Origin: Mollicutes bacterium
GTDB taxonomy: Bacteria > Bacillota_I > Bacilli_A > RF39 > UBA660
Assembly (NCBI GenBank): GCA_012510695.1
Contig: JAAZHN010000118.1
Location: 1 to 12,985 of the forward strand
DNA: 12,985 bases
Direction of reading: 5' to 3'
The notes beneath the pieces are model-generated. The model ran no database searches and was not told the origin of the DNA. It was given only the letters and a program-made list of their open reading frames with translations. Each line of letters opens with the position of its first letter. The stretch's first letter is position 1. Positions 1 to 5,429 of this stretch are shown piece by piece. The position numbers and the translations under genes are program-made.

Positions 1-611
1 CCCTTATCATTGTCATCGCTTTTACTCATTTTTTTACTTGGATCTTGTAAATCCTTGATTTTTTCACCATGTTTAGGGATAACTGGTTCTGGAACTATAA
101 ATGAATCTCCATAACGATAATTAAATCTTTCAGCTATATTTCTTGCTAATTCAACATGTTGTTTTTGATCTAGTCCAACAGGAACAATATCAGCATCATA
201 AAGTAAGATGTCGGTCGCCATTAGGACTGGGTAAGTAAATAGCCCACAACTGATTGATTCATTTGTCCCTTTACCTAATCTATCTTTATACTGAGTCATT
301 CTTGATAATTCACCCATTGTTGAATTACATTCTAAAACCCAAGAAAGCTGGGCATGATAAGGATTTTCTGATTGAAGAAAAATTGTGTTTTTCTTAGGAT
401 CTAATCCACAAGCTAAATATACTCCAACAATTGCTCTTATTTTTTTTCTTAATTCATCTGGATCATTATAAACAGTTAGGGCATGTAAATCAGCAACAAA
501 GACAAAGTTCTCATATTCATCTTGTCTTTCAATAAATTGTTTTATTGCTCCAATATAATTACCAATTGTTAAATAACCGGTTGGTTTAATTCCTGATAAT
601 AGTCTTTTCAT
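1..611 (-). CDS. trpS: Tryptophanyl-tRNA synthetase, N-terminal part (cut by window edge)
   Basis: Class I aminoacyl-tRNA synthetase that charges tRNA-Trp with tryptophan using ATP, in the cytoplasm. Reading the minus strand from ATG at 611 gives about 203 residues with no stop before the window edge; the family is usually about 330 aa, so the C-terminal third lies outside. Visible signatures: the N-terminal PTGYLTIGNYIGA segment, whose TIGN is the TrpRS form of the HIGH motif; the tryptophan-pocket region around SISCGLFTYPVLMATDILLYDAD; the VPVGLDQKQHVELARNIAERFN segment; and a KMSKS loop (KKMSKSDD) just before the edge. An AGGTGA ribosome binding site lies at 618-623. Its Trp codon is TGG. 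It diverges from the rluB gene with about 90 bp between starts. Family assignment is very secure; only the 3' end is missing. Confidence 0.97.
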   Translation of the reverse strand, partial: MKRLLSGIKPTGYLTIGNYIGAIKQFIERQDEYENFVFVADLHALTVYNDPDELRKKIRAIVGVYLACGLDPKKNTIFLQSENPYHAQLSWVLECNSTMGELSRMTQYKDRLGKGTNESISCGLFTYPVLMATDILLYDADIVPVGLDQKQHVELARNIAERFNYRYGDSFIVPEPVIPKHGEKIKDLQDPSKKMSKSDDNDK

Positions 612-629
612 AATCAATCACCTAAGTAG

Positions 630-658
630 ATTATACCTAACAATTTGTAATAAATCTA
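630..658 (-). promoter_or_regulatory. Probable trpS promoter
   Basis: On the minus strand a perfect TATAAT lies at 630-635, preceded by AGG rather than the extended TGn. The best -35 at 17 bp spacing (TAGATT, 653-658) is weak. The start point would fall near 623, leaving a leader of only about 12 nt that begins with the AGGTGA ribosome binding site. No T-box structure fits in this leader. Confidence 0.55.
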
Positions 659-676
659 TCTATAATTCTTGATAAC

Positions 677-685
677 TGATATAAT
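677..685 (+). promoter_or_regulatory. Extended -10 promoter of rluB
   Basis: TGATATAAT at 677-685 is a consensus extended -10 (TGn plus TATAAT). No convincing -35 is present at 17 bp. Transcription would begin near 692, about 10 nt before the ATG at 702, so the mRNA would start almost at its ribosome binding site (GGTGA, 692-696). Confidence 0.6.
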
Positions 686-701
686 ATTAATGGTGATTTT
701 T

Positions 702-1415
702 ATGGAAAGATTACAAAAATTTATTGCTTCATCTGGAATTTGTTCAAGAAGAAAAGCAGAAGAATTAATTACATCTGGCAAAGTTAAAGTAAATGGAATA
801 GTTGTTACTGAACTTGGAACGAAGGTATCTTTTGAAGATACAGTTTTAGTTAATAATAAAAAAATAGTTTATGAAAAAAAGGTTTATTATATGTTAAATA
901 AACCAAGAGGGTACATTAGTTCTGTAAGTGATGATAAGGGAAGGAAAACCGTTATTGATTTAATTCATGATAAAAGAAGAATATTCCCAATTGGGAGACT
1001 TGATTATGACACAACAGGTTTATTACTTTTAACTAATGATGGAGAATTTGCAAATCTAATGATGCATCCTAAAAATGAAGTACCAAAAACATATGCCGCT
1101 AAAATTGAAGGAAAAATGTCAATGGATACTTTATTTAGTTTAAGAAAAGGAGTATTAGTTGAAGATATAAAAATAATCCCTAAACAAGTAAAAATAAAAT
1201 CATATGATAAAAAAACTGATACTAGTATTGTTAAAATTACTTTAATTGAAGGCCAAAATCACATAGTTAAAAAAATATTTGCTAGTGTTAATCATCCAGT
1301 CATAAAATTAAAAAGAGAAGAGTACGGAAATTTAACTTTAGGGAAACTAAGATCAGCTGAGTATAGAGAATTAACAGAAGCTGAAATATTAGATCTAACA
1401 AAAAAGAAGTCTTAA
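702..1415 (+). CDS. rluB: RsuA/RluB-family rRNA pseudouridine synthase (probably RluB)
   Basis: Isomerises uridine to pseudouridine in rRNA; RluB members modify a helix 80-92 region uridine of 23S rRNA during ribosome assembly. The 237-aa protein has an N-terminal S4 RNA-binding domain (residues about 1-48, with LQKFIASSGICSRRKAEELI), then the catalytic domain with MLNKPRGY (64-71) and the catalytic motif GRLDYDTTGLLLLTNDG, where D101 is the expected nucleophile. The later KTY and EGQNHIVKK(I/M) segments also fit the family. I chose ATG 702 over upstream in-frame TTG 669 because GGTGA lies 5 nt before it, the S4 domain starts at once, and the extended -10 overlaps the longer version. RluB versus RsuA or RluE/F rests on motif style (GEFANLMMHP...KTYAAKIEG), so the specific target is an inference. 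Confidence 0.9.
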   Translation: MERLQKFIASSGICSRRKAEELITSGKVKVNGIVVTELGTKVSFEDTVLVNNKKIVYEKKVYYMLNKPRGYISSVSDDKGRKTVIDLIHDKRRIFPIGRLDYDTTGLLLLTNDGEFANLMMHPKNEVPKTYAAKIEGKMSMDTLFSLRKGVLVEDIKIIPKQVKIKSYDKKTDTSIVKITLIEGQNHIVKKIFASVNHPVIKLKREEYGNLTLGKLRSAEYRELTEAEILDLTKKKS

Positions 1416-1427
1416 AAAACTTCTTTT
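1402..1427. terminator. Bidirectional A/T-rich hairpin between rluB and ferredoxin
   Basis: AAAAGAAGT (1402-1410) pairs perfectly with ACTTCTTTT (1419-1427) around an 8-nt loop containing the rluB TAA stop; the ferredoxin stop overlaps the other arm. The minus-strand transcript gets a T-rich tail (TTCTTTTTTG) and the plus strand a weaker TTTTATT. With only two G-C pairs the stem is weak, but its place between convergent genes supports shared termination. Confidence 0.6.
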
Positions 1428-1632
1428 ATTCTGCATCCTCAACGTCTTCAATAGTAATTGCAGCGACGGGACAGGATTCCATCGCCTCAATTGTTAATTC
1501 ATCAACACTTTCAACTAATTCTTTAACAGGAACAGAAATTCCAGATTCATTTGGTTGAAAAGCATGAGGTGCGATTTGATAACATGCTCCACAAGCAATA
1601 CATGTAGCAGCATTAACTTCAATTTTTTTCAT
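1426..1632 (-). CDS. fer: Short [4Fe-4S] ferredoxin (Bacillus type)
   Basis: Small soluble electron carrier. From ATG at 1632 the protein has 68 residues with cysteines at C11, C14 and C17 (CIACGAC) and C54 followed by proline (ESCPVAAI), the pattern of a monocluster [4Fe-4S] ferredoxin with the second cluster lost, as in Bacillus Fer. It is strongly acidic, ending in EDVEDAE, typical for docking to redox partners. The frame extends further upstream, but AAGGAGG at 1637-1643 sits 5 nt before ATG 1632 and the promoter lies inside the longer version, so the short start is right. Donor and acceptor proteins are not in the window. It converges with rluB; there is no sign that the two work together. 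Confidence 0.92.
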   Translation of the reverse strand: MKKIEVNAATCIACGACYQIAPHAFQPNESGISVPVKELVESVDELTIEAMESCPVAAITIEDVEDAE

Positions 1633-1651
1633 TTTTCCTCCTTGTAATATA

Positions 1652-1680
1652 ATTATAACTTTTTTACATAAGGAGTGCAA
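1652..1680 (-). promoter_or_regulatory. Ferredoxin promoter
   Basis: On the minus strand TTGCAC (1675-1680) and a perfect TATAAT (1652-1657) are separated by exactly 17 bp. Start near 1645 gives a leader of about 13 nt that begins almost at the AAGGAGG ribosome binding site. Confidence 0.6.
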
Positions 1681-1706
1681 TAAATGTTTAATATACTTAA
1701 CACATA

Positions 1707-1715
1707 TGATATAAT
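1707..1715 (+). promoter_or_regulatory. Extended -10 promoter for the 1739 gene
   Basis: TGATATAAT at 1707-1715 is a consensus extended -10; the candidate -35 (TTTAAT, 1687-1692, 17 bp away) is poor. A second TATAAT at 1721-1726 is too close to the ribosome binding site (GGAGG, 1727-1731) to give a usable leader. Confidence 0.55.
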
Positions 1716-1738
1716 TCAACTATAATGGAGGATTCAAT

Positions 1739-2569
1739 ATGGGCAGTAGGATGGAAAAATATCACAACAATCCAAAGACTTTAGAAAAAAGAACTCAAAG
1801 AAACGAAGAATTATATAAAAATATTAATCGTAGTAAAATTGAAGATTATAATATTCATTCTAATGTTTCTGTTTTAGATGTGCCCGGAAATGAAATTGAT
1901 ATCGAAAAAATAAAGGAATTATTAGATCAAAAATATCAAAATCCTATTAAAAGAAAATCAATTGAAATCGAAGAAGATATTGAAGAATTAAAGCCAGAAT
2001 TTGAAACTAAAGATTATGATTTAAGTAAAATACTAGAAGAAGCAAAAAAAGAGAAAGTAGTCGATTATGCTGAAGAAAGATTAAAGAAACTTCGTGATAC
2101 TCAGTATGATATTTTAAATAATTTAAATTTAGAAAGACATGAAGAAATAGTTGAAGAAGAACCAACAGAGCTAGAAAAAGAACTACTAACAATGATTGAA
2201 ACAATAACTAGCAAAGAAAAGGAAACTGATATAAATACATTAGAGGGTTTAAGTACTTCTTTAGAATTAGAGTTATTATCTGATTTAAAGGGGGATGATG
2301 ATACGGTTGTTGTTCCGCCTTTAACTGAAGAACAAAAGATAGAATTTGATGTAACAAAAAAACAAGCTAAGTCTAAGGGATTAGAAAATTCTTTTTATAC
2401 AGGCAACTTAAAGGTGCATGAATCAGACTTTGAAGATTTTGAAGATTTAAAAAAAGAAATTAATTCTAATTCAACAATTATTAAAATATTAGTAGTATTA
2501 TTTACATTAGTTGTGGTATTTGGTTTAGTAATACTTTTTGATAAAATATTTTCTTGGGGTATATTTTAG
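1739..2569 (+). CDS. Acidic protein with a single C-terminal membrane anchor, function unknown
   Basis: I do not recognise this 276-aa protein. It has no N-terminal signal peptide. Residues 1-240 are hydrophilic, rich in Glu, Lys, Asp and Asn, and predicted helical, with acidic runs (for example IEIEEDIEELKPEFE and HEEIVEEEPTELEKELL). A single hydrophobic segment of about 22 residues near the C-terminus (TIIKILVVLFTLVVVFGLVILF) is followed by only a short tail (DKIFSWGIF). This is tail-anchor topology with the bulk in the cytoplasm (inference). The start is supported by GGAGG (1727-1731) 7 nt before ATG 1739; ATG 1751 is a less likely alternative. It is first in a unit with yutD 9 bp downstream; its TAG stop is part of the yutD ribosome binding site. 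An adaptor or cell-envelope scaffold role is possible but unsupported. Confidence 0.8.
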   Translation: MGSRMEKYHNNPKTLEKRTQRNEELYKNINRSKIEDYNIHSNVSVLDVPGNEIDIEKIKELLDQKYQNPIKRKSIEIEEDIEELKPEFETKDYDLSKILEEAKKEKVVDYAEERLKKLRDTQYDILNNLNLERHEEIVEEEPTELEKELLTMIETITSKEKETDINTLEGLSTSLELELLSDLKGDDDTVVVPPLTEEQKIEFDVTKKQAKSKGLENSFYTGNLKVHESDFEDFEDLKKEINSNSTIIKILVVLFTLVVVFGLVILFDKIFSWGIF

Positions 2570-2578
2570 GAGGACAAA

Positions 2579-2860
2579 ATGATAGTAACAATAAAAGATC
2601 AAAAATTTGAAGTAATAAAAAATGAAAAAGAAGGCTTTGATGCTTCAGCAGTAGAAGAAAGATTAACTGATTATTTTGATGGTTATGACTATATTGTTGG
2701 TGATTGGGCTTATGATAAATTAAGGCTTAAAGGCTTTAATAACAAAGGAAATAAATTATATAATAAATTTAATGATTATAATAATGTTGATAAATATATA
2801 AAAGAGAATTGTGCTTATGGTTGTAAACATTTTATTTTAAAGAGAAATAAAGTTGAATAA
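2579..2860 (+). CDS. yutD: YutD-like protein (DUF1027)
   Basis: Conserved Bacillota protein of unknown function, cytoplasmic, about 93 aa. The family signature is clear: YDYIVGDWAYDKLRLKGF at residues 36-53 and the C-terminal NCAYGCKHFILKR with C78 and C82 (CxxxC), both matching B. subtilis YutD as I remember it. YutD is often a little longer; this copy ends just after the conserved core, so it looks complete but minimal. The two conserved cysteines could bind metal or form a redox pair, but that is not established. TAGGAGG at 2567-2573, overlapping the upstream stop codon, gives tight translational coupling. The promoter of the next gene sits in its last codons. Confidence 0.88.
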   Translation: MIVTIKDQKFEVIKNEKEGFDASAVEERLTDYFDGYDYIVGDWAYDKLRLKGFNNKGNKLYNKFNDYNNVDKYIKENCAYGCKHFILKRNKVE

Positions 2861-2881
2861 CAAAATTCATTGTGCTAAAAT
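2853..2881 (+). promoter_or_regulatory. Promoter for the 2909 gene, TTGTGCTA type
   Basis: TTGAAT (2853-2858, over the yutD stop) and TAAAAT (2876-2881) are 17 bp apart, with TGC before the -10 making it extended. The 8-mer TTGTGCTA (2870-2877) recurs exactly at the promoters near 5121 and 7400. It would separate expression of the 2909 and 3207 genes from the upstream pair, though no terminator intervenes. Confidence 0.65.
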
Positions 2882-2908
2882 AATAATAGAATAGGTAGGG
2901 ATGCTCCA

Positions 2909-3205
2909 ATGCTAGAAAAGATTGTATTAACGAAAGATTCAGGAGAAACTATTGAGGTAGACTTAGTAAGTTTTTTTGAGTTAAGAAGTAATCGAAAAAA
3001 ATATATATTTTATACAAAAAATGAAGTAGTAGAAGAAGGCTATGTAAAATTATATATTTCTGAAGTGATGGTCGAAGGGTTAGATTATAGACTAGCTAAG
3101 ATTATGTCTGATGATGATTGGAGTGCGATTAAGTTAATAATGCGTAAAATATTAACTAATCAAGTAAGTGATGAAATTAAATACTTAGAGGTAGGGGGCA
3201 ATTAA
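2909..3205 (+). CDS. DUF1292-like small protein
   Basis: 98-aa acidic cytoplasmic protein with the layout of the DUF1292 (YrzB) family: an opening strand KIVLTKDSGETIEVDLVSFF, a central strand-rich section with KKYIFYTKNE, and an acidic ending DDDWSAIKLIMRKIL that matches the usual pI-D-D-E-W-x-A-V close of this family. Function of DUF1292 is unknown. It is the most divergent of three such genes here (others at 5156 and 7127). The start has AGGTAGGG at 2893-2900, 8 nt before the ATG. The next gene begins one base after its stop and takes its ribosome binding site (TAGGGGG, 3192-3198) from the end of this one, so the two are probably translationally coupled. Family membership is by eye and only moderately certain. 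Confidence 0.7.
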   Translation: MLEKIVLTKDSGETIEVDLVSFFELRSNRKKYIFYTKNEVVEEGYVKLYISEVMVEGLDYRLAKIMSDDDWSAIKLIMRKILTNQVSDEIKYLEVGGN

Positions 3206-3206
3206 A

Positions 3207-4190
3207 ATGACAATAATGTTTAAAGATTTCAATGATTCTAGAGAATTATCTACACCAACTAATTACATTGAAACATTAGCAAAAAAATATCAAGAAGAAG
3301 TTGTTAAAAATAAAGAAGTTAATAGTGGTGAAGTAGAACAATTTGTTACAACTGAACAAGTTGAAACTCCAGTAGTTGAAACTCCAGTAGTTGAAACACC
3401 TGTTCAAGAATCAATAGAGCCAGAAGTTATTGCTCAAGAGCAACCACAAGAAGTAGTTGTAGAAACAGAACAAGTTGAAACACCAGTAGTTGAAGAACCT
3501 GTTCAAGAAACAGTTCAACCGGAAGCTATAATTCAAGAGCAACCACAAGAAACTGCTAAAGAAAGTGAACAAACTCCAGTAGGAAACATCTTTGATGCTC
3601 CAAGCACACCAAGCACACCAAGTGCGCCAGTGGTAGAGCAACCAGCTCAAAATCAAACTACAGAAGGTAATATTTTTGATGCACCAAGTTCAAATCAAGA
3701 GCCAGCTGTTAATGAAACTCAAGAAGTAGAAGCCCCAGCAGTTGAAGAGGTTTCTGTTGAACCAGAACCTATTGCAATCGAAAAACAAGAATTAGAACCA
3801 ATTAATGTTGAAGAACAAAAAAGTGTTATTGATGCTTCAGAAATTGGTGTAGAAGAAGAAAAACCAAAAGAACAATCTGAAATGTTTCCAGAAGGTTTCT
3901 CAACGGTGCATAGAATAAATGAAGGAGATAATGTTTATAATCTATCTTCTAAATGGGGAATTCCCGCTGATGAAATTCTTGAGGCAAATGCATTAAATCC
4001 TAATACTGATTTAGTTAAAGGAGAGTTGTTAATCGTTCCTTCATCACCAGATAAAATGTCTAGAGTTGAATTAGAACAATTTTCAAAATTAGCTCAAAAG
4101 GTTGAAGCAGTTCTTGCAAACCAAAAAACTGATAGTTCTGGAGCATATAACCAATTACTAGATATTGGTGAAATGACTTTAAATAAATAA
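3207..4190 (+). CDS. Repeat-rich acidic protein with a C-terminal LysM domain
   Basis: 327-aa protein in three parts. Residues 1-45 are a hydrophilic start (MTIMFKDFNDSRELS...) with no signal peptide or membrane segment. Residues about 46-225 are low-complexity, rich in Glu, Gln, Val and Pro, with tandem copies of EQVETPVVE...VQE...EQPQE and two GNIFDAPS motifs. Residues about 235-278 are a LysM domain (HRINEGDNVYNLSSKWGIPADEIL...LLIVP), followed by a helical 49-residue tail. LysM normally binds peptidoglycan or other GlcNAc polymers outside the cell; in spore-formers, SpoVID and SafA use LysM inside the mother cell. With no export signal visible, location and ligand are open. Coupled to the upstream DUF1292-like gene and followed by a strong terminator. 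An internal start at ATG 3216 is possible. Confidence 0.85.
   Translation: MTIMFKDFNDSRELSTPTNYIETLAKKYQEEVVKNKEVNSGEVEQFVTTEQVETPVVETPVVETPVQESIEPEVIAQEQPQEVVVETEQVETPVVEEPVQETVQPEAIIQEQPQETAKESEQTPVGNIFDAPSTPSTPSAPVVEQPAQNQTTEGNIFDAPSSNQEPAVNETQEVEAPAVEEVSVEPEPIAIEKQELEPINVEEQKSVIDASEIGVEEEKPKEQSEMFPEGFSTVHRINEGDNVYNLSSKWGIPADEILEANALNPNTDLVKGELLIVPSSPDKMSRVELEQFSKLAQKVEAVLANQKTDSSGAYNQLLDIGEMTLNK
3354..3551 (+). repeat. Degenerate tandem repeat inside the LysM gene
   Basis: Unit A (3354-3452) and unit B (3468-3551) both begin GAACAAGTTGAAAC and end CAAGAGCAACCACAAGAA. They differ by a 15-nt in-frame insertion in A (an extra CCAGTAGTTGAAACT) and scattered substitutions. Both are multiples of three, so copy-number change keeps the frame. 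They encode Glu/Gln/Val/Pro-rich linker sequence. Confidence 0.85.
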
Positions 4191-4218
4191 AACAAGGTTA
4201 AAAACAACCTTGTTTTTT
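4189..4218 (+). terminator. Rho-independent terminator after the LysM gene
   Basis: AAAACAAGGTT (4189-4199) pairs perfectly with AACCTTGTTTT (4206-4216), giving an 11-bp stem and 6-nt loop, with a T6 run at 4213-4218. It starts within the LysM stop codon and closes the upstream unit before the tRNA promoter. Confidence 0.9.
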
Positions 4219-4245
4219 AAAGTTTAGAAAAACTCCTGCAAGTAA

Positions 4246-4274
4246 TTGATTTATGTTTTATTATTTGGTATACT
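4246..4274 (+). promoter_or_regulatory. tRNA-Arg promoter
   Basis: TTGATT (4246-4251), a 17-bp spacer and TATACT (4269-4274), with TGG giving an extended -10. Start near 4281 leaves a short 5' leader of about 10 nt for RNase P to remove. Confidence 0.75.
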
Positions 4275-4290
4275 TTACCAGTACTTATAC

Positions 4291-4368
4291 GCGCCCATAG
4301 CTCAATTGGATAGAGCGTCCGGCTACGGACCGTAAGGCTTGGGGGTTCGAGTCCCTCTGGGCGTGCCA
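4291..4368 (+). tRNA. tRNA-Arg(ACG)
   Basis: Cloverleaf with encoded CCA, 78 nt. Acceptor GCGCCCA/TGGGCGT (G1-U72 wobble), D arm GCTC/GAGC, anticodon loop CTACGGA with U33 and anticodon ACG (4325-4327), T arm GGGGG/CCCTC with loop TTCGAGT, discriminator G and CCA at 4366-4368. A34 would need deamination to inosine by TadA to read CGU, CGC and CGA. Two oddities: the anticodon stem TCCGG/CCGTA has a C28-U42 mismatch where related tRNAs have C-G, and the variable loop has six bases (AGGCTT) instead of five. It has its own promoter and terminator and is a single-gene unit. It lies in the 327-bp stretch between coding genes (4191-4517), the rest of which is terminators, promoters and a leader. Confidence 0.95.
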
Positions 4369-4376
4369 AGAAAATT

Positions 4377-4402
4377 AAACTAGTTTTAGACTAGTTTTTT
4401 TT
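4377..4402 (+). terminator. Rho-independent terminator after tRNA-Arg
   Basis: AAACTAGT (4377-4384) pairs with ACTAGTTT (4390-4397) around the loop TTTAG, and eight T residues span 4395-4402. Confidence 0.88.
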
Positions 4403-4428
4403 ATAAGTGTCAAATTACTGTTTATTCC

Positions 4429-4456
4429 TTTAGAATTACTAGAGAAGTGATATAAT
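4429..4456 (+). promoter_or_regulatory. Promoter of the 4518 nucleotidase gene
   Basis: TGATATAAT at 4448-4456 is a consensus extended -10, with a weak TTTAGA (4429-4434) 16 bp upstream. Start near 4463 would put a hairpin, AAGAGAA (4463-4469) with TTCTCTT (4477-4483), at the 5' end of the mRNA. Confidence 0.6.
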
Positions 4457-4517
4457 TAAATAAAGAGAAGACTTATTTCTCTTATTAAATGGACAAATAA
4501 TATGATGAGGTGAGAAA

Positions 4518-5108
4518 ATGAAAATCGCAATTGATGTCGATGGAGTTTTAATTGACATGGGTAATTATCAACTAGAAAAAGGTAGTAAGTTTTTTATGGA
4601 AAAATACAACATTGGAATAAGTGATCCTAAGGGTTATGAAATAAGTGATGCTTTCTTAGTAGACCAAGCGAAGGACCATGATTTTTGGATTAATCATATT
4701 TTTGATTATGGGGTAGATTATCCAGCAAGATTCGGGGCTAAAGAGGTAATTTCGAAACTAAAAGCTGATGGTAATGAGATTATCATTATGACTGCTAGAG
4801 GTGGAACTGAAGAAAACACTTTACCTAAAGAAGAAATGCAAGAATTAGTTAAATCTTGGTTAGAGAAAAATGGAATTTACTATGATGAAATAATGTTTAC
4901 AGAGGAAGATAAATTATCATACTGCATTAGTAATAATATTGATTTAGTGATCGAAGATAAACCAAGAAATATTCAAATGATCAGTACAGCAATTCCTGTA
5001 GTTTGTTTTAACGCTTTATATAATCAACACCTAGAAGGTCGAAATATTTACCGAGCTTACTCTTGGCATGACATTTACAGTAAAATAAAAAATATAAATA
5101 ATGGATGA
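4518..5108 (+). CDS. HAD-family 5'(3')-deoxyribonucleotidase-like phosphatase (NT5C/YqfW type)
   Basis: Probably removes phosphate from (deoxy)nucleoside monophosphates in the cytoplasm, a nucleotide-pool housekeeping role. The 196-aa protein shows the HAD signatures in order: motif I IAIDVDGVLID with D6 (nucleophile) and D8 (acid/base), motif II MTARGG with T92, a motif III lysine candidate K132, and motif IV LVIEDKPRN with E146 and D147 for Mg2+. The short cap after motif I, with FFMEKYNIG and KGYEISDAF, resembles the NT5C/YqfW group. The start has AGGTGAG at 4508-4514. It has its own promoter and a hairpin leader, and no terminator is visible before the next promoter. It ends in TGA; reading TGA as Trp would run into the next gene, which supports the standard code. 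Substrate preference cannot be read from sequence. Confidence 0.87.
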   Translation: MKIAIDVDGVLIDMGNYQLEKGSKFFMEKYNIGISDPKGYEISDAFLVDQAKDHDFWINHIFDYGVDYPARFGAKEVISKLKADGNEIIIMTARGGTEENTLPKEEMQELVKSWLEKNGIYYDEIMFTEEDKLSYCISNNIDLVIEDKPRNIQMISTAIPVVCFNALYNQHLEGRNIYRAYSWHDIYSKIKNINNG

Positions 5109-5123
5109 TATTTAGAGTTTTTG

Positions 5124-5132
5124 TGCTATAAT
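5124..5132 (+). promoter_or_regulatory. Extended -10 promoter of the 5156 unit, TTGTGCTA type
   Basis: TGCTATAAT (5124-5132), part of TTGTGCTATAAT, shares the 8-mer TTGTGCTA with the promoters near 2870 and 7400. There is no good -35. Start near 5139 coincides with the AAGGAAGGG ribosome binding site (5139-5147). Confidence 0.65.
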
Positions 5133-5155
5133 AACGATAAGGAAGGGAATATTTT

Positions 5156-5428
5156 ATGGAAGAAACTAGTACTAAATTAACAGTAAAATTAAATGATAAG
5201 GATGTTTTAATCGATGTAGTCGATATTATTGAATCTGAAGATTATAATAAAGAGTATATCGTATATACCATTGATGGTATGGAAGAAGACCAAGTCTTTG
5301 TTTCAATATTAAACGAGAGTGAAGAGACTTATTCATTAGATACTATTGAAGATGATGAAGAATTTAATCATGTTAACGAACTGTTATTAAGCCAAACATT
5401 AGACTTTGCAGAAGAGGAAAGTGAATGA
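5156..5428 (+). CDS. DUF1292 protein (YrzB-like), first of a flanking pair
   Basis: 90-aa, highly acidic cytoplasmic protein with the DUF1292 pattern: KLTVKLNDKDVLIDVVDII, EYIVYTIDGMEED, VFVSILNESE and the acidic SLDTIEDDEEFNHV ending. The family is widespread in Bacillota and has no established function. Its closest relative in the window is the 75-aa gene at 7127 (shared xxVYTxDGF/M, SLDTIEDD/ELDYIEDE). It leads a unit whose second gene starts just beyond its TGA stop (ATG 5430, or GTG 5421 inside it), so the two are translationally linked. AAGGAAGGG 8 nt upstream supports the start. Confidence 0.82.
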   Translation: MEETSTKLTVKLNDKDVLIDVVDIIESEDYNKEYIVYTIDGMEEDQVFVSILNESEETYSLDTIEDDEEFNHVNELLLSQTLDFAEEESE

Positions 5429-5429
5429 T

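Noticed and set aside
669..701. Longer N-terminus for the RluB gene from TTG 669
   Set aside because: The extension overlaps the extended -10, has no ribosome binding site and adds residues before the S4 domain that the family lacks.
1633..1719. Longer ferredoxin with about 29 extra N-terminal residues
   Set aside because: AAGGAGG sits just before ATG 1632, and the ferredoxin promoter lies inside the extension.
1721..1726. Second TATAAT as the -10 of the 1739 gene
   Set aside because: Transcription would begin inside or after the GGAGG ribosome binding site; the extended -10 at 1707-1715 is better placed.
3354..3551. CRISPR-like array or mobile repeat
   Set aside because: The repeats are unequal, have no spacers and keep the reading frame of the LysM gene; they are coding low-complexity repeats.
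3411..3656. Antisense open frame (81 aa) opposite the LysM gene
   Set aside because: It comes from the repetitive Glu/Gln/Pro codons of the sense gene; its Trp/Leu/Phe-rich product has no family features and no ribosome binding site.
4345..4368. Attachment site for an integrated element at the tRNA-Arg 3' end
   Set aside because: No direct repeat of the tRNA 3' end and no integrase, phage or plasmid gene occurs in the window.
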